From: Variovorax sp. PBS-H4
Lineage (GTDB): Bacteria; Pseudomonadota; Gammaproteobacteria; Burkholderiales; Burkholderiaceae_C
Reading direction: 5' to 3'
Assembly (NCBI RefSeq): GCF_901827205.1
Contig: NZ_LR594675.1
Coordinates: forward strand, 4,526,001 to 4,590,000
DNA: 64,000 bases
Below, piece after piece: positions 8,354 through 14,967 of the stretch (position 1 is the stretch's first letter; each line of letters starts with the position of its first letter). The notes beneath the pieces are model-generated. The model had not been told where the DNA came from, ran no database searches, and saw only the letters and a list, made by a program, of their open reading frames with translations. The translations under genes and the position numbers were made by a program.

Positions 8354-8389
8354 CGCCGCTGCCTGCGCCCGAAGACGCCGGCAGCGGCG
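8354..8389 (-). other. Stable hairpin in the infC-rpmI spacer
   Basis: A perfect 10-bp stem, CGCCGCTGCC (8354-8363) with GGCAGCGGCG (8380-8389), and a 16-base loop. It lies 83 bp before rpmI in the same transcript. There is no U tract, so an mRNA structure such as an L20-binding translational operator is more likely than a terminator. Confidence 0.5.
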
Positions 8390-8423
8390 AAATCCCTTCA
8401 AAACCTGCTACTGCCGCCGCGGC

Positions 8424-9029
8424 TCAAGCCGCTGCGGGTGCCGTCGTCGGCTCGGTGGCCGGCTTGGCTGCTCCACCGCCGCCCTTCTTGCGACCCGGCG
8501 CGATCATCATGATCATTTGCCGACCCTCGAGCTTGGGGAACTGCTCGACCACGATGCTGTCGCCGAGGTCGTCGCGAATGCGCTGCAGCAGGGCCAGGCC
8601 GAGCTCCTGGTGCGTGATCTCGCGGCCTCGGAAGCGCAGCGTGATCTTGCATTTGTCGCCCTCATCAAGAAAGCGCCGGATGTTACGCATCTTGATGTTG
8701 TAGTCGCCTTCGTCGGTACCGGGCCGGAACTTGATTTCCTTGACCTCGATGACCTTCTGCTTCGACTTCGCCTCGGCGGCCTTTTTCTGCTCGTGGTACT
8801 TGAACTTCCCGTACTCGATCAGGCGACAGACCGGCGGATTGGCCGCCGCGACTACTTCCACCAGATCCACGTCTTGCTCGCCGGCCAGCCGCAAGGCCTC
8901 GGCAAGACTTACGACACCCAACGGCTCATTCTCGGGGCCGATCAGGCGGACTTCCGGGGCCATGATCTCCCGGTTCAGGCGGTGTTGGCGTTCCTCGCGG
9001 TGGCGGCGGTCGCGAAATGCAGTAGCGAT
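8424..9029 (-). CDS. infC: Translation initiation factor IF-3, probable AUC start
   Basis: IF-3 binds the 30S subunit and rejects non-standard start codons. The protein (201 residues from the proposed start) contains the family N-domain (HRLNREIMAPEVRLIGPENE), the linker (KKAAEAKSKQKVIEVKEIKF) and the C-domain (RFRGREITHQELGLALLQ). No ATG or GTG fits the family's N-terminus. An AUC codon at 9029 reading IATAFRDRRHREE is preceded by AAGGA at seven bases. A TTG further upstream (9044) is in frame but overlaps this ribosome-binding site. A rare start codon is the known basis of IF-3 autoregulation in E. coli (AUU). Confidence 0.93.
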   Translation of the reverse strand: MATAFRDRRHREERQHRLNREIMAPEVRLIGPENEPLGVVSLAEALRLAGEQDVDLVEVVAAANPPVCRLIEYGKFKYHEQKKAAEAKSKQKVIEVKEIKFRPGTDEGDYNIKMRNIRRFLDEGDKCKITLRFRGREITHQELGLALLQRIRDDLGDSIVVEQFPKLEGRQMIMMIAPGRKKGGGGAAKPATEPTTAPAAA

Positions 9030-9136
9030 GGTCGGATCCTTCAATCAATTTGCTACAAAAATTGTAGCGAACACCTTCGAGTCCACGCCCACAAGCAGCC
9101 TGATCGGTCGAAATCAGCCTTTGAACCTGTTCAAAT

Positions 9137-11044
9137 TCAAAGCTTGTGTTGGATGTCGTGAGCAATCTTTTGGGAGAACGCTTCCACCGACATGGCACCG
9201 AGATCAAGATTGCCCCGGGCGCGCACTGCGACGGCACCTGTTTCCTTTTCCTTGTCGCCGACGACGAGGATATAAGGAAGCTTTTGCAACGAATGCTTCC
9301 GTATTTTATACGTAATCTTTTCGTTGTGCAGGTCAAGCGAAACTCTAAGCCCTTGATTTAGCAGCGTTTTAGCAACTTGAGACGCGTAGTCGGCCTGCCC
9401 TTCGCTGATATTGAGCACCGCCACCTGCACCGGCGCCAGCCAGGCAGGCATCGCGCCCGAATGGTGTTCGATCAGCATGCCGATGAAACGCTCCAGGCTG
9501 CCGACGATGGCTCGATGCAGCATCACCGGATGAGCCCTGCCGCTCGACTCCGTCACGTACTCGGCGCCCAGGCGCTCGGCCATGTTGAAGTCCACCTGCA
9601 TCGTGCCGCATTGCCAATGGCGGCCGATGGCGTCGCGCAGCGTGTACTCGATCTTGGGGCCATAGAAAGCGCCTTCGCCGGGCGAAATGACGAAGTCCAC
9701 ACCCGAACGTCGCAAGGCCTCCATCAGCGCACTTTCAGCCCTGTCCCAGAGCTCGTCCGAGCCGATGCGGTTGTCGGGCCGCGTCGCTACCTTGTAGAGG
9801 ATGTCCTTGAAGCCGAAGTCGGCATACACCTTGAGCAGTTGACCTGTGTAGGCCACGCACTCCTCCAGGATGTGGTCTTCCGTGCAGAAGATGTGGCCGT
9901 CGTCCTGCGTGAAGCCACGCACCCGCATGATGCCGTGCAGGCCTCCCGAGGGTTCATTGCGGTGGCACTGCCCGAATTCGCCATAGCGGATCGGCAAGTC
10001 GCGGTAGCTGCGCAGGTCGCTTTTGAAGATCAGCACATGGCCCGGGCAGTTCATCGGCTTCAGCGCGTAGTCACGCTTTTCCGACTCCGTCGTGAACATG
10101 TTCTCGCGGTAGTTCTGCCAGTGGCCCGTCTTCTCCCACAGGCTCTTGTCGAGGATCTGCGGCCCCTTGACCTCCTGGTACCCCGTGTCGCGATACACCT
10201 TCCGCATGTACTGCTCGACCTGCTGCCAGATGGCCCATCCCTTGGGGTGCCAGAACACGACGCCCGGCGCCACCTCGTCGATGTGGAAAAGATCCAGTTC
10301 CTTGCCGAGCCGCCGGTGATCGCGCTTCTCGGCCTCTTCGATGCGCCGGATGTAGTCGTCGAGCTGCTTCTTGTCGGCCCATGCCGTGCCGTAGATGCGC
10401 TGCAACTGCTCATTGCGCGCATCGCCGCGCCAGTAGGCGCCTGCCAGCTTCGTGAGCTTGAAGACCTTGAGGAAGCGCGTGTTCGGGACGTGCGGACCGC
10501 GGCACATGTCGACGTACTCCTGGTGGTAGTACAGCCCCATCGCCTTCTCGTCCGGCATGTCTTCGACCAATCGCAGCTTGTAGTCCTCGCCGCGGGACTT
10601 GAAGACCTGGATGACCTCGTCTCGCGGCGTCATCTTCTTCACCACGTCGTAGTCCTGAGAGATCAACTCGCGCATGCGCGCCTCGATCGCCTCCATGTCC
10701 TCGGGCGTGAAGGGCCGCTCGTAGGAGATGTCGTAGTAAAAGCCCTCCTCGATCACCGGCCCGATCACCATTTTCGCCGTCGGAAAGAGCTGCTTGACGG
10801 CGTGGCCGACCAGATGCGCCGTCGAGTGGCGGATGATCTCCAGGCCTTCGTCGTCCTTGGGCGTGATGATCTGCAGCTTGGCGTCCTGCTCGATCAGGTC
10901 GCTCGCATCAACGAGCCGGCCGTCGACCTTGCCGGCCACCGTCATTTTCGCCAGGCCGGGGCCGATGGACTTGGCAACATCGGCCACCGAAACCGGGCCG
11001 GGGAACTCGCGGCGCGAGTTGTCGGGAAGCGTGATCTGGATCAT
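9137..11044 (-). CDS. thrS: Threonine--tRNA ligase
   Basis: Class II synthetase that charges tRNA-Thr, 635 residues. Domains in order: TGS (1-60), editing domain with the zinc-like HSTAHLVGHA motif (about residue 73-85), catalytic core with the MNCPGH motif and RYGEFGQCHRNEPSG motif 2, and the C-terminal anticodon-binding domain. The start at 11044 (MIQITLPD) has a GAGG box upstream. It is the first gene of the thrS-infC-rpmI-rplT set. The 190-base leader carries a threonine-rich peptide and terminator, described separately, which suggests control by transcription attenuation. Confidence 0.98.
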   Translation of the reverse strand: MIQITLPDNSRREFPGPVSVADVAKSIGPGLAKMTVAGKVDGRLVDASDLIEQDAKLQIITPKDDEGLEIIRHSTAHLVGHAVKQLFPTAKMVIGPVIEEGFYYDISYERPFTPEDMEAIEARMRELISQDYDVVKKMTPRDEVIQVFKSRGEDYKLRLVEDMPDEKAMGLYYHQEYVDMCRGPHVPNTRFLKVFKLTKLAGAYWRGDARNEQLQRIYGTAWADKKQLDDYIRRIEEAEKRDHRRLGKELDLFHIDEVAPGVVFWHPKGWAIWQQVEQYMRKVYRDTGYQEVKGPQILDKSLWEKTGHWQNYRENMFTTESEKRDYALKPMNCPGHVLIFKSDLRSYRDLPIRYGEFGQCHRNEPSGGLHGIMRVRGFTQDDGHIFCTEDHILEECVAYTGQLLKVYADFGFKDILYKVATRPDNRIGSDELWDRAESALMEALRRSGVDFVISPGEGAFYGPKIEYTLRDAIGRHWQCGTMQVDFNMAERLGAEYVTESSGRAHPVMLHRAIVGSLERFIGMLIEHHSGAMPAWLAPVQVAVLNISEGQADYASQVAKTLLNQGLRVSLDLHNEKITYKIRKHSLQKLPYILVVGDKEKETGAVAVRARGNLDLGAMSVEAFSQKIAHDIQHKL

Positions 11045-11070
11045 GAAAAAACCTCGGCGAGAAAACAAAA

Positions 11071-11094
11071 AAGCGCGGTCATCGGACCGCGCTT
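11071..11094 (-). terminator. Terminator in the thrS leader (attenuator arms 3:4)
   Basis: On the minus strand, AAGCGCGGTC (11094-11085) pairs with GACCGCGCTT (11080-11071) around a four-base loop, then a run of T follows. It lies only 26 bp before the thrS ATG. A terminator directly in front of a start codon makes sense only if it can be bypassed. Confidence 0.8.
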
Positions 11095-11134
11095 GGGCTT
11101 GAGTGAGGGCGCTGGAAGCTCCAGCATGCGCGGC

Positions 11135-11197
11135 CTACCGGCCTTCTCCTTCAAGAAAAAGGCCGCTCATTTCTTGCGGGGTAGTTCGCGGTGTCAT
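11135..11197 (-). CDS. Putative threonine-rich leader peptide of thrS (20 aa)
   Basis: Short frame ATG (11197) to TAG (11135) coding MTPRTTPQEMSGLFLEGEGR, with threonine codons at positions 2, 5 and 6 (ACA, ACT, ACC). Its stop codon sits inside arm 2 of the predicted attenuator. A GAAAGG box lies ten bases upstream, a slightly long spacing. It looks like a regulatory leader peptide whose translation senses charged tRNA-Thr; translation is inferred, not shown. Confidence 0.6.
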   Translation of the reverse strand: MTPRTTPQEMSGLFLEGEGR

Positions 11198-11309
11198 AAC
11201 CAGGATGCCTTTCTCGCCCTTGTTGCTGCTCTGACGGAAGCTTGTGATTCTAGCGGTTGAGCTCAGGATGCGAGCGCGGTCCACGAGCTGCGCACGGCCG
11301 ACCGACACG

Positions 11310-11341
11310 AAAAAAATCCCCGCGGATTCCTCACGCGGGGA
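11310..11341 (-). terminator. Intrinsic terminator of aceA
   Basis: Stem TCCCCGCG/CGCGGGGA (11334-11341 with 11317-11324), nine-base loop, then seven T residues on the minus strand, 24 bp after the aceA stop. Confidence 0.88.
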
Positions 11342-11364
11342 CCAAGCTCGGTGACAGCGGGATA

Positions 11365-12690
11365 TCAGTGGAATTGCTCTTCCTCGGTCGAACCGGTCAG
11401 CGCCGTGACGCTCGACTTGCCGCCCTGGATCACAGTGGTCACCTCGTCGAAGTAGCCGGTGCCGACTTCCTGCTGGTGCGACACGAAGGTGTAACCGCGA
11501 TCGCGTGCGGCGAACTCCGGCTCCTGCACCTTCTCGACGTACGCCGACATGCCGCGCTGCACGTAATCCTGTGCCAGGTCGAACATGTTGAACCACATCG
11601 AATGGATGCCGGCCAGCGTGATGAACTGGTACTTGTAGCCCATGGCGCCAAGCTCCTTCTGGAACTTCGCGATGGTGGCGTCGTCGAGGTTCTTCTTCCA
11701 GTTAAACGACGGCGAGCAGTTGTAGGCCAGCATCTTGCCCGGATGCACCTTGTGCACGGCCTCCGCGAACTTGCGCGCGAACTCGAGGTCGGGCGTGCCG
11801 GTTTCGCACCAGACCAGGTCCGCATAGTGGGCGTAGGCGATGGCGCGCGAGATCGCTTGGTCGATGCCCTTCTTCGTCTTGTAGAAGCCTTCCGCGGTGC
11901 GCTCCCCCGTGAGGAAAGGCTTGTCGTTCTCGTCGTAGTCGCTGGTCAGCAGGTCGGCCGCTTCGGCGTCGGTGCGCGCGATCACCAGCGTCGGGGTCCC
12001 GCACACATCGGCCGCCATGCGCGCGGCGATCAGCTTCTGCACCGCTTCCGTCGTCGGCACCAGCACCTTGCCGCCCATGTGGCCGCACTTCTTGACCGAG
12101 GCGAGCTGGTCTTCGAAGTGGACACCCCCAGCGCCGGCCTTGATCATGGCCTTCATCAGCTCGAAGCCGTTGAGCACGCCGCCAAAACCCGCCTCGGCGT
12201 CGGCCACGATGGGCGCGAAGTAGTCGACGTAACCCTTGTCGCCAGGGTTGGTGCCCTTGGACCATTGAATTTCGTCGGCACGGCGGAAGGTGTTGTTGAT
12301 GCGCTCCACCACGGTCGGCACCGAGTCCACAGGATAGAGCGACTGGTCGGGGTACATGGCGGCGTAGCTGTTGTTGTCAGCCGCGACCTGCCAGCCCGAC
12401 AGGTAGATCGCCTTGATCCCAGCCTTGACCTGCTGCATCGCCTGGCCACCGGTGAGCGCACCGAGGCAATTGACGTAGGGCTCGTTGTTCACCAAGTCCC
12501 ACAGCTTCTCGGCGCCCCGGCGCGCGATCGTGTACTCGATCGGGAAGGAGCCGCGCAGGCGCACCACGTCGGCAGCGCTATAGCCCCGCTTGATGCCCTT
12601 CCAGCGCGGGTTGGTCGCCCATTCTTTTTCGAGGGCGGCGATTTGCTGTTCCCGGCTCAGTTGTTCGGTGATGGTTTGAGGCATGGTCAC
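11365..12690 (-). CDS. aceA: Isocitrate lyase
   Basis: Cleaves isocitrate to glyoxylate and succinate, the first step of the glyoxylate shunt used for growth on acetate and fatty acids. The 441-residue protein is of the E. coli AceA length class and has the catalytic KKCGHMGGK loop (SVKKCGHMGGKVLVP) and TGGQAMQQVKAGIKAIYLSGWQVAADNN. It stands alone with its own terminator; malate synthase is not adjacent. The 210-bp upstream region is unusually AT-rich and contains repeated operator-like sites. Confidence 0.98.
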   Translation of the reverse strand: MTMPQTITEQLSREQQIAALEKEWATNPRWKGIKRGYSAADVVRLRGSFPIEYTIARRGAEKLWDLVNNEPYVNCLGALTGGQAMQQVKAGIKAIYLSGWQVAADNNSYAAMYPDQSLYPVDSVPTVVERINNTFRRADEIQWSKGTNPGDKGYVDYFAPIVADAEAGFGGVLNGFELMKAMIKAGAGGVHFEDQLASVKKCGHMGGKVLVPTTEAVQKLIAARMAADVCGTPTLVIARTDAEAADLLTSDYDENDKPFLTGERTAEGFYKTKKGIDQAISRAIAYAHYADLVWCETGTPDLEFARKFAEAVHKVHPGKMLAYNCSPSFNWKKNLDDATIAKFQKELGAMGYKYQFITLAGIHSMWFNMFDLAQDYVQRGMSAYVEKVQEPEFAARDRGYTFVSHQQEVGTGYFDEVTTVIQGGKSSVTALTGSTEEEQFH

Positions 12691-12761
12691 TCCAAGGGTT
12701 GATTGAGGGTTGGCGCTGTGGCCTTGGGAGCAACTTTAAGGCAGTGCTTCCTGTCTTATGT

Positions 12762-12791
12762 CTTATAGAAGACTTATTTTTTCTCGATCAA
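12762..12791 (-). promoter_or_regulatory. Candidate sigma-70 promoter of aceA
   Basis: On the minus strand a TTGATC -35 (12791-12786), 18-bp spacer and TATAAG -10 (12767-12762) would start transcription near 12755, about 65 bp before the aceA ATG. It is in the only strongly AT-rich stretch of the area. Confidence 0.55.
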
Positions 12792-12811
12792 AATCAACGA
12801 CTTTGAAGACG

Positions 12812-12897
12812 CTTTTCTCAATGCGGAACTACTTTTCTCATATCGAGAAAAAATATTGCGACGCAACATACGATCTTTTCGCGATGCGGAACGACTT
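12812..12897. repeat. Paired 23-bp direct repeats and a dyad upstream of aceA
   Basis: Two 23-mers at 12812-12834 and 12875-12897 share 20 bases, including the core ATGCGGAAC. Their start-to-start distance is 63 bp, equal to six helical turns. Between them, TTTTCTC-ATATC-GAGAAAA (12833-12851) is a perfect 7-5-7 inverted repeat. Relative to the proposed promoter these lie near -60, -85 and -125, where activators bind. The regulator is not identified. Confidence 0.6.
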
Positions 12898-12903
12898 CTT
12901 CGG

Positions 12904-13317
12904 TCATGAAAACGGGACCGCCCGGTCGAACCAGTCGCCCGATGCGATCACTCGGCGTCCTGCGATTCGATCGGGGTGGATCTCGTAGACCAAGCACAGG
13001 AGCTCCGTCGAGCCGGCCTGCACCCACACTTCGCGCTTGATGTATTCGCCGCCATCGTCAGGCCGCACCTCCTCGAGTTGATCGAGCAGCGCCTCGAGCG
13101 CCGGCGCAATGGCATAGATCTCGCCGACCAGTTCGTCGCTGCCGCCAAGCACCGCACCGGGATAGCTGCCCAGGTCGTACAGCGTGCCTCGGATAACCGC
13201 TTCCGCCACGTAGCGCGGCGCCGGCCGGAAGCGCGCGATATCGTTTCGCCCACCGCGCCGCAAGGTGCCGTAGACGAACACATGTCGGGGCTCGAAAGGT
13301 GAATGCGGCATCATCAT
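12904..13317 (-). CDS. Gamma-glutamylcyclotransferase-like (AIG2/GGCT) protein
   Basis: Protein of 137 residues with the GGCT-fold signature HVFVYGTLRRGGRND near the N-terminus and a conserved acidic region (QLEEVRPDDGGEYIKREVWV). Members release 5-oxoproline from gamma-glutamyl compounds or act on gamma-glutamylamines; the catalytic glutamate of the family probably lies in the EEVRPDD/EYIKRE region. Three successive ATG codons (13317, 13314, 13311) are possible starts. It is divergent from the EamA gene with start regions that nearly touch. Confidence 0.85.
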   Translation of the reverse strand: MMMPHSPFEPRHVFVYGTLRRGGRNDIARFRPAPRYVAEAVIRGTLYDLGSYPGAVLGGSDELVGEIYAIAPALEALLDQLEEVRPDDGGEYIKREVWVQAGSTELLCLVYEIHPDRIAGRRVIASGDWFDRAVPFS

Positions 13318-14291
13318 CGGCTCGTCTTCGCAACACGACCAGTCTATTGAACTCCGTACTCGCCGCGCCTGGCCGCCTCGTCGCCTACGGCTGCCTGGCC
13401 CTCAGCATGTCGCTGGTCGGCAGCTACGTCGCGCTGTCCAAGCCGCTGGTCGTCGCCTTCCCGGTGTTCCTGCTTGCCTGGCTTCGCTTCGGCATCGCCG
13501 CGCTCGCGATGCCGCATTGGCTGCGCCGTCCGCCGGACGAACCGACAATGACGCCCCGCACGCGCGGCCTGGTCTTCCTCGAGTCCTTCCTCGGCAACTT
13601 CCTGTTCTCGATCTGCATGTTGTTCGGCGTGAGCCTCACCAGCGCCGTCTCGGCGGGCGTGATCATGGCCTCGATCCCCGCCATGGTCGCGATCGGCAGC
13701 CGGGTCTTCCTGCGCGAGAGCATCACGACGCGGACGGCGCTCGCCATCGCTTGTGCGGCCGGCGGCATCGGCCTGCTCGCGCTTGCGCCCTCGCAGCCCT
13801 CCGCCCACTCGGGTAGCACCACCGCCCCCTCGATGCCCTGGCTCGGCAACCTCCTGGTGTTCTGCGCGGTCCTCTGCGAGGCAGCTTACGCGGTGATCGG
13901 CAAGTCGCTCACGGGCAAGCTCGGTCCCAAGCGCATCTCCTCCCTGATCAACCTCTGGGGCTTCGTGCTCTCGACGCCACTGGGCTTGTGGTTCGCGCTG
14001 CGCTTCGACTTCGGCGCTGTTCCGCTCGGGCTGTGGGCGCTGCTCGTGGTCTATGCGCTGGCAGCGAGCATCTGGACGGTGTGGCTCTGGATGACCGGGC
14101 TCAAGGGAGTACCGGCCTCGCAGGCGGGCGTGTTCACCGTGATGCTGCCCGTGAGCGCGGCCATGGTCGGCGTGCTCGTGCTCGGCGAAAACCTGTCGCT
14201 GCTGCAGCTATGCGCCTTCGCATTTGCATTGCTCGGCGTGGTGCTCGCAACCTGGCCTTCGCGCCGCGCTGAAGCGCGGCGCGGTGCCTGA
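13299..14291 (+). CDS. EamA-family (DMT) transporter
   Basis: Inner-membrane protein of the drug/metabolite transporter superfamily, 330 residues, with about ten hydrophobic segments arranged as two EamA repeats. Substrate is unknown; relatives export amino acids or metabolites. The GTG at 13299 overlaps the start of the divergent GGCT gene by 19 bases. A TTG at 13347 would remove the overlap and still leave the first membrane segment (RLVAYGCLALSMSLVGSYVAL) intact, so the start is uncertain. Confidence 0.88.
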   Translation: MNAASSSARLRNTTSLLNSVLAAPGRLVAYGCLALSMSLVGSYVALSKPLVVAFPVFLLAWLRFGIAALAMPHWLRRPPDEPTMTPRTRGLVFLESFLGNFLFSICMLFGVSLTSAVSAGVIMASIPAMVAIGSRVFLRESITTRTALAIACAAGGIGLLALAPSQPSAHSGSTTAPSMPWLGNLLVFCAVLCEAAYAVIGKSLTGKLGPKRISSLINLWGFVLSTPLGLWFALRFDFGAVPLGLWALLVVYALAASIWTVWLWMTGLKGVPASQAGVFTVMLPVSAAMVGVLVLGENLSLLQLCAFAFALLGVVLATWPSRRAEARRGA

Positions 14292-14426
14292 AGGCACTCC
14301 AGAGTGCGAAGCACTCCCTTCTCTCCTCTGAAAAAACAACAGCTCCCAATGAAAAAGTCCCTTTTTCCCTTGGAAACACGTTTTTTCTCCTTTAGCATCC
14401 GCAGTGCCAGTGGAGACACCGTTTTC

Positions 14427-14446
14427 ATTGGTGAAAAGTGACCAAT
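14427..14446 (+). promoter_or_regulatory. Inverted repeat just upstream of the SWIB gene
   Basis: ATTGGT (14427-14432) and ACCAAT (14441-14446) form a perfect 6-8-6 dyad ending seven bases before the AAAGGA ribosome-binding site of the SWIB gene. It may be an operator or an mRNA hairpin. Confidence 0.45.
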
Positions 14447-14464
14447 CCAAAAAGGAAATCAACC

Positions 14465-14884
14465 ATGGCAACTGCAAAGAAGGCTCCGGCCAAGAAAGCG
14501 CCTGCGAAGAAGGCTGCTCCTGCAAAGAAGGCCGCCGCGCCGGCCAAGAAGGCTGCTCCGGCGAAGAAGGCGGCACCCGCCAAGAAGGCGGCTCCTGCCA
14601 AGAAGGCTGCTGCGAAGAAGGCTCCCGCCAAGAAGCGCACGCCCAATGCCGCGTTCATGAAGGCCTTGACCCCCAGCCCGGCGCTCGCCGCCGTCGTGGG
14701 TCCGACGCCTCTGCCGCGCACCGCCGTCGTCAGCAAGCTGTGGGACTACATCAAGAAGAACAACCTGCAAGACAAGGCCAACAAGCGCAACATCAACGCT
14801 GACGCCAAGCTGAAGGAAATCTTCGGCAAGCCGCAAGTGTCGATGTTCGAGCTCGCCTCGCTGATCGGCAAGCACGTAAAGTGA
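14465..14884 (+). CDS. SWIB/MDM2-domain protein with histone H1-like Lys/Ala tail
   Basis: Protein of 139 residues in two parts. Residues 1-57 are an almost pure Lys/Ala/Pro tail made of PAKKA-type repeats like histone H1 or AlgP tails. Residues about 60-139 are a SWIB domain (NAAFMKALTPSPALAAVVG, TAVVSKLWDYIKKNNLQDKANKRNINADAKLKEIFGKP, VSMFELASLIGKHVK). SWIB domains are best known in eukaryotic chromatin factors and chlamydial topoisomerase. The basic tail predicts nonspecific DNA binding, so a nucleoid-associated role is likely. The start at 14465 has a good AAAGGA box; a terminator follows. Confidence 0.9.
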   Translation: MATAKKAPAKKAPAKKAAPAKKAAAPAKKAAPAKKAAPAKKAAPAKKAAAKKAPAKKRTPNAAFMKALTPSPALAAVVGPTPLPRTAVVSKLWDYIKKNNLQDKANKRNINADAKLKEIFGKPQVSMFELASLIGKHVK

Positions 14885-14910
14885 CCTCCCGAGCGCCTCA
14901 GGCGCTTCAA

Positions 14911-14940
14911 GAAAAAAGCCGGCGCATGCCGGCTTTTTTC
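14911..14940 (+). terminator. Bidirectional terminator after the SWIB gene
   Basis: AAAAAAGCCGGC-GCAT-GCCGGCTTTTTT, a perfect 12-bp stem with A and T tracts on both sides. It can stop both the SWIB transcript and the opposing ThDP-enzyme transcript. Confidence 0.9.
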
Positions 14941-14967
14941 TTGAAGACGCCCGGCGCCTGCAGCAGC

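Noticed and set aside
9377..11260. 627-codon open frame opposite thrS
   Set aside because: Mirror frame of thrS with no recognisable domain; thrS is certain.
14465..14640. Lys/Ala repeat tract as a CRISPR or tandem DNA repeat
   Set aside because: The repeat is in the coding frame and degenerate at third positions; it is protein-level repetition.
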